Position numbers and translations under genes: made by a program. Below, piece by piece: positions 34,045 through 42,873 of a DNA stretch of 64,000 nt (positions are counted from its first letter, which is position 1; each line of letters begins with the position of its first letter). Source of the DNA: Hymenobacter baengnokdamensis (GTDB taxonomy: Bacteria; Bacteroidota; Bacteroidia; Cytophagales; Hymenobacteraceae); assembly GCF_008728635.1 (NCBI RefSeq), contig NZ_CP044285.1:248001-312000 (forward strand), read 5' to 3'. The notes below the pieces were generated by a model. The model was not told the origin of the DNA and did not search any database. It saw nothing but the letters and a program-made list of their open reading frames with translations.

Positions 34045-34959
34045 TTATTCCGCTGCACAATCCAGCTGGTGGGCTACCAGGGCTAGGCCTTCCGCAAAAG
34101 AGTGAGGGCGGTAGCCCAGCTCACGCACTGCCTTATCGATGCGGAAGCCCGTACGGGCCGGCCGCCGGCCGGACTGCGTAAAGGTGCTGGCGTCCACCTT
34201 TTCCAGCAAATTCTTATCAAGCTTATAGAAATCGGCTACTTGCGTGGCCATTTCAAACGGCGTCAGCAGCTCGTAGCCACTTAAATGGTAGATACCCTGC
34301 GCCGATTGCCGGGCCAGCAGCCAGCAACCCTGGGCGAGGTCTTCGGCTAGCGTAGGCGTGCGCCACTGGTCACTTACAACCTTAATAACCTGGCCCTTAC
34401 GCAAAGAATCGCGTACCCAGAGCACGATATTGCTGCGGCTACCGGCCGTGAGGGTACCGTACACGAGCACGGTGCGCGCAATAGCCCAGCGCAACCCTGG
34501 AGTGGCCTGCACCAGCTGCTCGGCAGCCAGCTTACTCGCGCCGTAGTGACTGAGCGGCCCAGGCTCGGCACTCTCGTCCAGCATACTTTGCTGGCCATTG
34601 AATATAAAGTCGGTGCTGAGGTGGGTGAGGTGAATATTCATCTTGGCGCATATAGCAGCCAGGTGCGCCACGGCAGTCACATTCTGCGTCCAGCAGGCTT
34701 GCTGGTTTAGCTCACAGTCATCGACCTGGGTCATGGCGGCGGTGTGAATAACGTGCGTGGGACGTTCCTGAGTCATAACCTGCTGTACCTGAACGGCATC
34801 AGTTACATCGAGCGCACGAAAGCGCAAGGCCGGATAATGCGCCGCCAGGCGGTTGGCACCGCGAGCGGTAGCCAGCAGCTCTATGGTGGGCTCCTGGTGA
34901 AGGAGCGCCACGAGCTTCTGGCCGAGCAACCCATTAGAACCAGTGAGGAGCAGCTTCAT
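34045..34959 (-). CDS. dTDP-4-dehydrorhamnose reductase-like SDR
   Basis: A 304-residue extended short-chain dehydrogenase, RmlD-like. Starts MKLLLTGSNGLLGQKLV (ATG at 34959) with the Rossmann glycine motif TGSNGLLG; catalytic YGASKLAAE supplies Tyr and Lys; STDFIFNGQ is typical of RmlD. It probably reduces a 4-keto nucleotide sugar with NAD(P)H. No other rml genes are nearby, so the substrate is uncertain. The frame is open further upstream but those residues do not fit the family. Confidence 0.87.
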   Translation of the reverse strand: MKLLLTGSNGLLGQKLVALLHQEPTIELLATARGANRLAAHYPALRFRALDVTDAVQVQQVMTQERPTHVIHTAAMTQVDDCELNQQACWTQNVTAVAHLAAICAKMNIHLTHLSTDFIFNGQQSMLDESAEPGPLSHYGASKLAAEQLVQATPGLRWAIARTVLVYGTLTAGSRSNIVLWVRDSLRKGQVIKVVSDQWRTPTLAEDLAQGCWLLARQSAQGIYHLSGYELLTPFEMATQVADFYKLDKNLLEKVDASTFTQSGRRPARTGFRIDKAVRELGYRPHSFAEGLALVAHQLDCAAE

Positions 34960-35046
34960 GAGCGGGCAGGCAAAGGATAGTATGCGGGTGGGTGGCGCAA
35001 ATAGCCGTTGCGCCACGCTTGCCCTAATAGGCGCAATTCAAAAAAG

Positions 35047-35688
35047 CTAATAGCTGTACCCGTATAGCTCCGTAATTTTCTTTTTCTTCAGTTTTTCTAC
35101 CTTCATCGTCATCTTCAGGTCGGTAAGCGGGCGGTCGCGGGCATCTTTGGGCAGGGCCGCGATTTTATCAATTACTTCCTGGCCTTTGATAACCTGGCCA
35201 AATACCGTGTATTGGCCATCGAGAAAATGGGTGCCTTCGTGCTTTTCGACCAGGTAAAACTGACTTGAGCTGCTGGCCCGCTGCGGGTTGACAAAGTCGC
35301 CCTGGCGCGCGGCGGCTACGGCACCATAGTCGTGCTTGTGGCCGGCAGCCAGCTCGGCCGGAATAGTCGGCTCGTTGGGCGGCCCCAGGCCATCGTTGGT
35401 GGGGTCGGCATCTTTCGAGTTGGGGTCGCCGCCCTGCACCATAAAATTAGGAATGACGCGGTGAAAGGTAGTGCCGTTATAAAAGCCATCGCTGGCTTTT
35501 TTGAGAAAATTGGCCCGGTGCAAAGGCGTATCCGTGAATAAGATAAGGCGAATATCGCCCAGGCTGGTGGTGATGGTTACCACATCATCCTTCTTGCTGA
35601 GCCGGGGCCGCCTGGCAGCCAGCACCGGCAGCGCCAATAGCAGGAGTCCCAACGCGATAGCTCGGGGGCCAACAGTAAGTAGCTTCAT
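35047..35688 (-). CDS. Peptidyl-prolyl cis-trans isomerase, cyclophilin type
   Basis: A 213-residue cyclophilin with an N-terminal signal peptide (AIALGLLLLALPVLAARRP), so it acts in the cell envelope. The active-site pattern TTFHRVIPNFMVQGGDPN and SSSQFYLVEKHEGTHFLDGQ with YTVFGQVIKG are present. These enzymes speed up proline isomerisation in folding proteins. It stands between the reductase and hemC on the same strand. Confidence 0.92.
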   Translation of the reverse strand: MKLLTVGPRAIALGLLLLALPVLAARRPRLSKKDDVVTITTSLGDIRLILFTDTPLHRANFLKKASDGFYNGTTFHRVIPNFMVQGGDPNSKDADPTNDGLGPPNEPTIPAELAAGHKHDYGAVAAARQGDFVNPQRASSSSQFYLVEKHEGTHFLDGQYTVFGQVIKGQEVIDKIAALPKDARDRPLTDLKMTMKVEKLKKKKITELYGYSY

Positions 35689-35737
35689 AGGGATGAAAAA
35701 TACCGTTAAATATAGAAAATAATCTATTTAATCACCC

Positions 35738-36679
35738 TTACTGCTCGCCCCGGTGCTCGCGGATGCTGGCCAGGATGGCGGTGCCGCCGTGGGCCAGCAC
35801 GTAGTCGGCCACGGCCATGCCCAGGCCTTCGGCCTGTGCGGCCGGAGCCGTTTGCACTGCGTCGATATATTCCTCGCCGCTGAGGCTGATGAGGCCGCCG
35901 TGCAGGCGCACGTCGCCGGCGGGCGTGAGCGTAGCCAGCGCAAACGACGGAATGCTGCAGCCGCCTTCCATGGTGCGCAAAAAGGCCCGCTCGGCCAGCA
36001 GGCAGCGGTGGGTAGCCGGGTGGTCGAGCGCCTGCCGGATGCGGTTTTTAAGCTCTTCGCCCAAAAAGCGGGAGCTTTCGACTGCGATGCTGCCCTGACC
36101 GACGGGCGGCACAAACGTATTAGTAGGCAGGTAATGCCGGATGAGGTGGTCGTAGCCCATGCGGTGCACGCCGGCATAAGCCAGCACCAGGGCATCGTAC
36201 TGGCCTTCTTCGAGCTTGCGAATGCGCGTCTGCAGATTACCACGCGCCTCGGCGGTGTTGGCCAGGGGGTAGAAGCGCCGCAGCAGCGCCTTGCGGCGGG
36301 TGCTGCTGGTGCCCAGCAAGATGCCGGACCGGCTGATATCAAAATCTTCCTGAAAGCTGATAACCACGTCGTTTACCTGCTCGCGCTCCAGAAAAGCCAG
36401 CAGCTCCAGGTCGGGCGGCAGGGTGCTCTGCACATCTTTGGCCGAATGGATGGCCAGGTGCGTATCGCCACGCCGCAGGCTTTCTTCGAGCTCTTCGGTG
36501 AAGACGCCTTTCGACCCGATTTTAGCCAGTGACCGGTCGAGCACCTGGTCGCCGGTGGTTTGCATGGGCACAATCTCGGTGTTCAGGCCAGCCTGCTTGA
36601 GCAAAGCAGCGACGTGCTCGGTTTGCCAGAGGGCCAGGCGGGAGGCGCGGGTAGCCAGGCGAATAGTAGGGTCAGACAT
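35738..36679 (-). CDS. hemC: Hydroxymethylbilane synthase (porphobilinogen deaminase)
   Basis: A 313-residue enzyme of tetrapyrrole synthesis that joins four porphobilinogens. It opens IRLATRASRLALWQTEHVAA; SLAKIGSKGVFTEELEESL and HLAIHSAKDVQSTLPPDL are typical active-site regions; the cofactor-binding cysteine lies in FLRTMEGGCSIPS. Normal length. Other hem genes are not in the window. Confidence 0.96.
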   Translation of the reverse strand: MSDPTIRLATRASRLALWQTEHVAALLKQAGLNTEIVPMQTTGDQVLDRSLAKIGSKGVFTEELEESLRRGDTHLAIHSAKDVQSTLPPDLELLAFLEREQVNDVVISFQEDFDISRSGILLGTSSTRRKALLRRFYPLANTAEARGNLQTRIRKLEEGQYDALVLAYAGVHRMGYDHLIRHYLPTNTFVPPVGQGSIAVESSRFLGEELKNRIRQALDHPATHRCLLAERAFLRTMEGGCSIPSFALATLTPAGDVRLHGGLISLSGEEYIDAVQTAPAAQAEGLGMAVADYVLAHGGTAILASIREHRGEQ

Positions 36680-36720
36680 AGCGCTTTTTGCGAACTGTTT
36701 AACAGCGCGAACAATAAAAA

Positions 36721-37659
36721 TCAGTCTTTGGGTAATACTAGTGGGTGCAGGCGCAGTCCGCTCAAGTGGTTGTATTCGAGCGAAGGAGCCGGAATTTTAA
36801 AGAACTGCCCGGCACTGACCAGCGCCTGCGCGCTGCTGCCCTTAATACCCGGCAAACGGGCCAGGCTTACATCGGGCGACAAATAAAACTGCCGGTAGCG
36901 GGTAAATTTCACTTCCTTGCCGTCGGCGTCGACATACGGCGGGTTGGCGTGGCCGCCGGTCATGCCGCTGCCGCTGTAGCCCAGGTCAAGGTTGAGCCAG
37001 CGCGGAAACGACGGGCCCACCGGCAGCACCGAAGCAATATTGAGCGACAGCCAGTACTGCTGGCCGTTATAATCTTTCAGCATCTGCGTCCCAATGCTCT
37101 GCCCCAGCAGATTGGGCCGGTACGGTGGGTAAATGCTTTGCCGCCAGCCGTAGCGCAGGCTCAGCTTTTGCTCGCCAAAGCCATACTGCTGGCCCATAAA
37201 CAAGCCAATTCCGCTGAGGTTGGCCACCATATCGCCTTTTGAAAATCCCCAGCCCTCGGAGCGTCCGTCAAACAGCTCAATAGTAGTTTGATACAGCAGC
37301 GCCACCAGACCGCCGGTTAGCGCCGACGCCCGCTCATTGACGCCACTCCACCGAAACAGCTCATACTCGCCCCGGCTGATGGCATAGGCCGTGGTGGCGT
37401 GGCCAAACTTGTCCATTTGCAGCCATTCGCCGTTGTCGTTGAACGAATGAAAGGGCACTCGCTTGGTATACCAGGTTTTGCCCAGCAGGTAAGAAGTTAG
37501 GGTGTACACTACGGCCGTGCCTATCACCACGCCAATAAAGCGGCCCTGGTTGATACCCGGGTTGCCGGCCGGGTCGGGCGGGGCCACAAGCTGCGCCCGC
37601 GCCGGCTGGCCGAGACTTAGGCTGGCGGCAAGCAAAAACAGGAGCGGACGGTGGCGCAT
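36721..37659 (-). CDS. DUF2279 family protein
   Basis: A 312-residue exported protein from the ATG at 37659 (MRHRPLLFLLAASLSLGQPARAQ, a clear signal peptide); the frame is open upstream but without family sequence. The conserved DUF2279 part has PFHSFNDNGEWLQMDKFGHA followed by TTAYAISRGEYEL, and DGRSEGWGFSKGDMVANLSG. Function unknown; it is probably in the periplasm or outer membrane. It is 41 bp downstream of... the hemC start side, i.e. upstream of hemC on the same strand, and may be cotranscribed with it. Confidence 0.85.
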   Translation of the reverse strand: MRHRPLLFLLAASLSLGQPARAQLVAPPDPAGNPGINQGRFIGVVIGTAVVYTLTSYLLGKTWYTKRVPFHSFNDNGEWLQMDKFGHATTAYAISRGEYELFRWSGVNERASALTGGLVALLYQTTIELFDGRSEGWGFSKGDMVANLSGIGLFMGQQYGFGEQKLSLRYGWRQSIYPPYRPNLLGQSIGTQMLKDYNGQQYWLSLNIASVLPVGPSFPRWLNLDLGYSGSGMTGGHANPPYVDADGKEVKFTRYRQFYLSPDVSLARLPGIKGSSAQALVSAGQFFKIPAPSLEYNHLSGLRLHPLVLPKD

Positions 37660-37680
37660 GCGGCAAAGGTCGGGTACGCA

Positions 37681-37706
37681 GCGCGGACTCGCAGAGTCCA
37701 CGCTAC
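37681..37706. repeat. Dispersed GCGCGGACTC palindromic repeat, copy 1
   Basis: GCGCGGACTC, GCA, GAGTCCACGC forms a hairpin with one unpaired base; it ends at the stop codon of holB. 22 of 26 bases equal the copy at 61927-61952. Confidence 0.65.
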
Positions 37707-38839
37707 TACGCGCGCCGCAGCTGCTGGCCCATCCGCAACGAGGCATCGACAAACACCATGCGCGGGTTGGCATTGCGCTCGATGTGGTAGTGCGCAGTGT
37801 TTAGCTCCTCGCTAAGCTGGTCGGCGTTGCGAGCCGTCACAAACTTGCTGAAACCCTGCACGAATTGCTGCTCGCCGGTGGGCAGGTGCGGCACCATCTG
37901 GGGGTCGATGCCGTAGAGCAGCACTTTGCGCAACAGCCCCAGCGAGAAGCTGAGCTGCTCCTTCTGGTTTTCGCGGCCCATCTTCTGGAACTCATCGGCC
38001 AGGGCTATTACCTCCGTCATTTTCAGGCTATAGCATTTACGCATCCAGTTGATGAAGAATTCGGCGTAGTTGTGGTCGGCGCTGTGCTCGCGGCTGGCGA
38101 TGGCCGCGCCCAGATTGCCTTCAGCCAGCTGCGCTACCTGCCGGGCTTTGGCCTCGGGCAGGTGATAGTGCGCAGTCAGATAGGCGGTTATGTCGTCTTC
38201 CGAGAACGGGCGCACCACTACCGGCTGCACCCGGCTGATGATGGTGGGCAGCAGCCGCTCGGGCTCGTGGCTGACGAGCAGAAACACCGTAGCGGGGGGC
38301 GGCTCCTCCAGCAGCTTGAGCACGGCGTTGGCGGCGGCCGGGTGCATGAGCTCGGGCAACCAGATGATGACCAGCTTAAACCGCGCCTCGAACGCCTTGA
38401 GGCTGACGAGCTTGAGCAGCTGCCCGGCTTCTTCTTTTGAGATGCTGCCCTGCTTGTTTTCGGCTCCGATGTGCTGCATCCAGTCGTTAAAGCCCTGATA
38501 GGGGCTTTCGGCCAGAAAGGTGCGCCACTCGGCCATGAACCGGCCGCTGGTGGCATCCTTGGGCACTGCCTTGGTCGTGGTGGTGGGCAGGATAAAATTA
38601 AGGTCGGGGTGCGCCAGCTTGCTGATTTTCAGGCAGGCCGGGCAGTGGCCGCAGCTGTCGGCGGCATCGGCGGCGCGGCCCTCACAGTTGAGGTATTGGG
38701 CGTAGGCCAGCGCCAGCGGCAGCGCTGCCGAGCCCTCGGCCCCGCGAAACAGCTGGGCGTGCGCCACGTGCCCGCGCTGCACCGACTGGCGCAGGACTTC
38801 CTTGAGGGCAGCTTGGTTGGGAATATCGGCGAATTGCAA
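37706..38839 (-). CDS. holB: DNA polymerase III subunit delta' (clamp loader)
   Basis: A 377-residue AAA+-like protein. The P-loop region is degenerate (GAEGSAALPLA without the lysine), as expected for delta', which does not bind ATP. The four zinc cysteines are in the stretch from YLNCEGR to SCGHCPACLKI. Other marks: FKLVIIWLPELMHPAAANAV, LKLLEEPPPATVFLLVSHEP and ISRVQPVVVRPF. It belongs to the complex that loads the sliding clamp. The stop codon touches a palindromic repeat. Confidence 0.9.
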   Translation of the reverse strand: MQFADIPNQAALKEVLRQSVQRGHVAHAQLFRGAEGSAALPLALAYAQYLNCEGRAADAADSCGHCPACLKISKLAHPDLNFILPTTTTKAVPKDATSGRFMAEWRTFLAESPYQGFNDWMQHIGAENKQGSISKEEAGQLLKLVSLKAFEARFKLVIIWLPELMHPAAANAVLKLLEEPPPATVFLLVSHEPERLLPTIISRVQPVVVRPFSEDDITAYLTAHYHLPEAKARQVAQLAEGNLGAAIASREHSADHNYAEFFINWMRKCYSLKMTEVIALADEFQKMGRENQKEQLSFSLGLLRKVLLYGIDPQMVPHLPTGEQQFVQGFSKFVTARNADQLSEELNTAHYHIERNANPRMVFVDASLRMGQQLRRA

Positions 38840-38842
38840 CGT

Positions 38843-39133
38843 TTACAATCTAAAAACCATCGTTTCCAGCACAAATAGGATTTGCAAGACAATGTACCAG
38901 CCTATCACAGTTGCTAGTATTGCTACTACTCGCTCGCTGAGTTTGGTAAACCTACGCACGACCCAGGCAATGAGCAGCACCCCAAGCAACCAGTAAGCCA
39001 TAATGGCTAGTTTACCATCTAGCTGGACACCGCCAAGCATCACGGTGAATACTGGTATAATTGAAATGGCTAACAAGCCTACCCCACCCAGCAGGTAGCC
39101 GAGCGTATCGGTTTTAGTTTGTGGAGAGCTCAT
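38843..39133 (-). CDS. Small membrane protein (96 aa), unknown
   Basis: Not recognised. Three hydrophobic segments (GYLLGGVGLLAISIIPVFTV, LAIMAYWLLGVLLIAWVV, VVAILATVIGWYIVLQILFV) fill most of the protein, so it is an inner-membrane protein. It lies 3 bp upstream of holB on the same strand and is probably cotranscribed. Confidence 0.65.
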   Translation of the reverse strand: MSSPQTKTDTLGYLLGGVGLLAISIIPVFTVMLGGVQLDGKLAIMAYWLLGVLLIAWVVRRFTKLSERVVAILATVIGWYIVLQILFVLETMVFRL

Positions 39134-39206
39134 AAGTTGCGGATTACTGAAACTAGTACGCGAATATCTTTATTATCCGAACCTATGCATTCATCACAGC
39201 ATCGGC

Positions 39207-40424
39207 CTAGCTTTTTTCCAGGGTCTTTTCCCAAACCCGGTCGCCTTCCGTCTGCCGGAAAACCTCCGCAATAACCCCTTGCTCTACTGCATCATAGGCT
39301 AGCCCGCGCCGGCTCATCACCCGCTCGGCTACTTCGGCAAACTTATTGAGCTTAAACGTTTCAAAGCCCGAGGCGCCGCCCCAGCTAAAGCTCGGGATGA
39401 ACTGGCGCGGGAAGCCTGCGCCGAAGATATTGGCCCCTACGCCCACCACCGTGCCGGTATTGAACATAGTGTTGATGCCGCACTTGCTGTGGTCGCCCAT
39501 GAGCAGGCCGCAGAAGGTCTGGCCGGTATCGACAAAGCGCCTGGCGGCGTGGCTCCACACCTTTACCGGGGCGTAGTTGTTTTTGAGGTTGCTGGTGTTG
39601 GTATCGGCCCCGAGGTTGCACCACTCGCCGATAACCGAGTTGCCGAGGTAGCCGTCGTGCCCTTTATTGCTATAGCCCAGCAGGATGCTGTTGCCCACTT
39701 CGCCACCCACTTTCGAGAATGGCCCGATGGTATTGTCGCCGCGCAGCTTGGCGCCGGCGTTCACGTGGCTGCCCTCGCACAAGGCCAGCGGGCCTCTGAT
39801 AATGGCACCTTCGTGCACCTGCGAGTTTTTGCCGAGGTAAATGGGGCCGTCCTCGGCGTTTAGAATGGCCGCGCGGATTTTTACACCTTCCTCGATAAAT
39901 ATATTATTTTTACCATATACAATCGTATGCGCGTCGCCCACCGGCTGCGAGGTGCGCCCGGCCGTGAGCAAGGCAAAATCGCGACGAATTTCCGCCCCGT
40001 TTTGCAGAAACAGCTGCCAGGGACGCGCAATAATTACCACCTCTTCGGCTACCGCACGCTGCTCGCGCAGGCCATCCTGCACCAGCTCGGCCACCTGGCT
40101 GGCATCGGCGAGATGGGCGGCCACCAGCGTATCGCCAAAGTACAGGCCCTGGCCGGGCGCGAGTGCCAGTACCTGGCGGGCCAGCAGGTCGTCGGGGCAG
40201 ACGGCGCCATTCACGACCAGCGCGGGGCCGGCGACGTTGCCAGCCGGAAACCTGGCCTGCAAGTACGGTTGGGTGAGGTAGCCCAGCGTTGCCGTACCCA
40301 GCCGGTACTGCCACTTTTCGGCGATGGTGAGAATGCCGCAACGCAGCGCCGCCACCGGCCGGGTAAAGGTGAGCGGCAGCAAATGCGGCCTAATGGCCGG
40401 GTCATCGAAAAGAAGAAAATGCAT
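39207..40424 (-). CDS. GlmU-family nucleotidyltransferase/acetyltransferase (alternative Bacteroidota form)
   Basis: A 405-residue protein from the ATG at 40424 (MHFLLFDDPAIRPHLLPLTF); upstream codons do not fit. The N-terminal half is a divergent sugar-nucleotidyltransferase (RPVAALRCGILTIAEKW). The C-terminal half is a left-handed beta helix with hexapeptide rhythm (VKIRAAILNAEDGPIYLGKN, AIIRGPLALCEGSHVNAGAK, GEWCNLGADTNTSNLKNNYA). By family it is thought to supply UDP-GlcNAc in Bacteroidota lacking classical GlmU. Confidence 0.85.
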   Translation of the reverse strand: MHFLLFDDPAIRPHLLPLTFTRPVAALRCGILTIAEKWQYRLGTATLGYLTQPYLQARFPAGNVAGPALVVNGAVCPDDLLARQVLALAPGQGLYFGDTLVAAHLADASQVAELVQDGLREQRAVAEEVVIIARPWQLFLQNGAEIRRDFALLTAGRTSQPVGDAHTIVYGKNNIFIEEGVKIRAAILNAEDGPIYLGKNSQVHEGAIIRGPLALCEGSHVNAGAKLRGDNTIGPFSKVGGEVGNSILLGYSNKGHDGYLGNSVIGEWCNLGADTNTSNLKNNYAPVKVWSHAARRFVDTGQTFCGLLMGDHSKCGINTMFNTGTVVGVGANIFGAGFPRQFIPSFSWGGASGFETFKLNKFAEVAERVMSRRGLAYDAVEQGVIAEVFRQTEGDRVWEKTLEKS

Positions 40425-40510
40425 AGAATTAGCTGATAGCGGCCAGCGGCAACCAGCCGGCCGCTTTTCTGGAAAGACAAAATTACGCCCGGGGTCCCCG
40501 GCAGCGGGCA

Positions 40511-40545
40511 ATAAAAAACTCCTTCCGGCGCTGCCGAAAGGAGTT
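40511..40545 (-). terminator. Intrinsic terminator of the L31 gene
   Basis: On the minus strand AACTCCTTTCGGC, a 3-nt loop and GCCGGAAGGAGTT, with one mismatched pair, run into TTTTTTAT. It lies 45 bp past the rpmE2 stop codon. Confidence 0.85.
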
Positions 40546-40591
40546 GTTCAAAAGTTGAAAGCTGGTAGCCTAAAGCCAGCAGCCCCGAATA

Positions 40592-40861
40592 CTACTGCTT
40601 GCCAGCCGTATTCTGCTCTTTCTTGGCGTAGCGGCTGCGGAATTTCTCCACGCGGCCGGCCGTATCGATGAACATGTTTTTGCCGGTGTAGAAGGGGTGC
40701 GAAGCGCTGCTTACTTCGATTTTAATCACCGGATAGGTGTTGCCGTCTTCCCACTGAATCGTCTCGGCCGACGTCATTGTGGAGCGGGTGATAAACTTGA
40801 AGTCCGAAGAGGTGTCCTGGAAAACTACCTGGCGGTACTCGGGGTGCGTGTCCTTTTTCAT
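40592..40861 (-). CDS. rpmE2: 50S ribosomal protein L31, type B
   Basis: An 89-residue ribosomal protein beginning [20 protein letters not shown], with [20 protein letters not shown] toward the end. It has no cysteines, so it is the zinc-independent type B form, often favoured when zinc is scarce. It has its own promoter (40916-40946) and terminator, so it is a single-gene unit. Confidence 0.95.
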   Translation of the reverse strand: MKKDTHPEYRQVVFQDTSSDFKFITRSTMTSAETIQWEDGNTYPVIKIEVSSASHPFYTGKNMFIDTAGRVEKFRSRYAKKEQNTAGKQ

Positions 40862-40915
40862 TATCGGGAGGGCCTATTTACCTGTTAAACCCTGCCGGTT
40901 TTGCGGAAGGGACTG

Positions 40916-40946
40916 CAAAAGTACGCATTAGCTCCGACAAAATCAA
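40916..40946 (-). promoter_or_regulatory. Promoter of rpmE2
   Basis: On the minus strand TTG (40944-40946), 20-nt spacer, exact -7 box TACTTTTG (40916-40923). The start codon is 55 bp downstream at 40861. Confidence 0.75.
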
Positions 40947-41084
40947 TTGCCGGGCGCCTGCTTCTTCGTAGTCAGGCCCGCCTCACTGGTCCAGCGACTT
41001 ATTTAAAACTGGAGTATGCCGGACAAAAGCCGCCGCGCCCTATATTTGGTTGGCTTGCTGCCCTGTGTGCAGCGGTTGTCAGCT

Positions 41085-41459
41085 ATGCTTCAGCGCTACT
41101 CTTCGCATTTTTTTTCCGGCCGCGGCTGGGGGTTGGGGTTGGGTAGCGCGGGGTTGGTATTGGCTATAACCCTGCTGCTGGCCGTCGGCGCGCACGATGG
41201 CAATGCCGGGCAGATAGCGTGGGGCGCAACTACTGAGACTGATTTTCAGGCTTTACCGGGCGTGCTGCCTGCCAGCGAGCGCAGCTATAGCCGCGACTCT
41301 CCCCTGCTGCCTGGCAGCTCAGACGCGCGGCAAGCGCCCCTGGAGTATCGCTATGCCTTGGATAGCGCCGCGCCCAGGCAAGCCTATTCAACTACGGAAG
41401 CCGGCAGGGTTGGCGTGCTTCAGCGTTCGTGGGTCACCATCAAGCTGATGTTTCGCTAG
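41085..41459 (+). CDS. Hypothetical exported or membrane-anchored protein (124 aa)
   Basis: Not recognised. From the ATG at 41085 there is an N-terminal hydrophobic segment (LGSAGLVLAITLLLAVGA) followed by a polar part rich in Ser, Ala and Pro (SERSYSRDSPLLPGSSDARQ) and a short basic end. An in-frame ATG at 41016 would add 23 residues. No repeats or cysteines. It may be a small anchored protein; divergent from rpmE2. Confidence 0.45.
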   Translation: MLQRYSSHFFSGRGWGLGLGSAGLVLAITLLLAVGAHDGNAGQIAWGATTETDFQALPGVLPASERSYSRDSPLLPGSSDARQAPLEYRYALDSAAPRQAYSTTEAGRVGVLQRSWVTIKLMFR

Positions 41460-41482
41460 GCCCCCGGGTGTCGGCGGGCCCG

Positions 41483-41490
41483 TAGCTTTG
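41483..41490 (+). promoter_or_regulatory. -7 box (TAGCTTTG) before rdgB
   Basis: Exact TAnnTTTG match 41 bp before the rdgB ATG; no clear -33 TTG at about 20 nt upstream. Confidence 0.45.
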
Positions 41491-41531
41491 ACTGCGCGGC
41501 TCCCTTGTTCCAGCCCTTTCTTAGAACTGCT

Positions 41532-42110
41532 ATGCGTCTTTGCTTTGCCTCCAACAATGCTCATAAGCTTGATGAAATTCGGCCGCTGCTGCCGGCCGGC
41601 ATCGAGCTGCTAAGCCTGGCCGAAATTGGCTGCCACGAAGAGCTGCCCGAAACCCAGCCCACCCTGGAAGGCAATGCCCGCCAGAAGGCGCAGTATGTCT
41701 TCGACCACTATGGCGTGCCCTGCTTTGCCGACGATACCGGGCTGGAAGTAGAGGCCCTGCACGGCGAGCCCGGCGTGTACTCGGCGCGCTACGCCGGCCC
41801 CCAGCGCGCGGCCGCCGACAACGTAGCCAAGCTGCTGCACAAGCTGGGCACTCAGCTCAATCGGCGGGCGCGCTTTCGCACCGTAGTGGCGCTGGTGCGC
41901 GGCCGGCACGAGGTGCGCGAGTTCAGCGGCGAGGTGGCCGGCACCATTGCGGCGGCCCCCATCGGCCGCGGCGGCTTTGGCTACGACCCGGTGTTTGTAC
42001 CCGATGAGGGTGACGGCCGCACTTTCGCCGAAATGACGCTTGCCGAAAAAAATCAGCTTAGCCACCGGGCGCGGGCCGTGGCCGGGCTGGTCGCGTTTTT
42101 GAATGGGTAA
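41532..42110 (+). CDS. rdgB: XTP/dITP diphosphatase (non-canonical purine NTP pyrophosphatase)
   Basis: A 192-residue Ham1/RdgB enzyme that hydrolyses dITP and XTP to monophosphates and so keeps them out of DNA. From the ATG at 41532: MRLCFASNNAHKLDEI, then FADDTGLEVEALHGEPGVYS with the catalytic acid residues, and GFGYDPVFVPDEGDGRTFAE. The frame is open nine codons upstream but the family starts here. The uridine kinase gene follows. Confidence 0.94.
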   Translation: MRLCFASNNAHKLDEIRPLLPAGIELLSLAEIGCHEELPETQPTLEGNARQKAQYVFDHYGVPCFADDTGLEVEALHGEPGVYSARYAGPQRAAADNVAKLLHKLGTQLNRRARFRTVVALVRGRHEVREFSGEVAGTIAAAPIGRGGFGYDPVFVPDEGDGRTFAEMTLAEKNQLSHRARAVAGLVAFLNG

Positions 42111-42191
42111 CAGGCAGTTGGCCACTGCGTAATTACGGATGGCTGTTGAGCAGGATTATCCGGTGCCCGGCTGCCTATTACCCATTACCTG

Positions 42192-42199
42192 TACCTTTG
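42192..42199 (+). promoter_or_regulatory. -7 box (TACCTTTG) before udk
   Basis: Exact TAnnTTTG match only 9 bp before the udk ATG, so a transcript from it would be nearly leaderless. No clear -33 element was seen. Confidence 0.4.
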
Positions 42200-42208
42200 C
42201 TCCCCGTT

Positions 42209-42835
42209 ATGCAGCATCCCTACCTCGTTGGTATCACGGGCGGCAGCGCATCGGGCAAAACCACGTTTTTGCGCCGCTTGCTGGCCGCCTTTCCTGAACG
42301 CGACATCTGTTTGATTTCGCAGGATAATTACTACCATCCCCGCGAGCAGCAGTTTCGCGACGACCAGGGCGTAGAAAACTTCGACCTGCCATCGAGCATC
42401 GACTCGGTTGCTTACGCGGCCGATGTGCGCCGGCTGCGCGAAGGCCACGAAGTGCGCCGCCAGGAATACACGTTTAATAACCCGAATGTGGTGCCCGCCG
42501 AGCTGGTATTCCGGCCTGCGCCCATTGTGGTGGTCGAGGGCATCTTCGTCTTTTATTTTGAGGAAATTGCCAATCTTCTTGACTTAAAGGTATATATAGA
42601 TGCCCAGGAGCACGTAAAGCTGCACCGCCGCATCGTGCGCGACCGCGACGAGCGCGGCTACGACCTACAGGACGTGCTTTATCGCTACACGCACCACGTA
42701 GCCCCGACCTACGAAAAGTATATTCAGCCCTTCAAGGCCGACGCGGATATCATTATTCCCAACAACCGGCACTTTGAGAATGGGCTGGCCGTGCTCACGG
42801 GCTATCTGAAAGCGAAAGTAGCCGAGGCCATCTAA
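42209..42835 (+). CDS. udk: Uridine kinase
   Basis: A 208-residue P-loop kinase that phosphorylates uridine or cytidine. The ATG at 42209 gives MQHPYLVGITGGSASGKTTF with the Walker A GGSASGKT. Other marks are ISQDNYYHP, NFDLPSSID, the Walker-B-like VVEGIFVFYFEE and HRRIVRDRDERGYD. Normal length. Confidence 0.93.
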   Translation: MQHPYLVGITGGSASGKTTFLRRLLAAFPERDICLISQDNYYHPREQQFRDDQGVENFDLPSSIDSVAYAADVRRLREGHEVRRQEYTFNNPNVVPAELVFRPAPIVVVEGIFVFYFEEIANLLDLKVYIDAQEHVKLHRRIVRDRDERGYDLQDVLYRYTHHVAPTYEKYIQPFKADADIIIPNNRHFENGLAVLTGYLKAKVAEAI

Positions 42836-42873
42836 GCTACTGGGTTAGTTTAGCTTAACTCATCTTTTTTGCC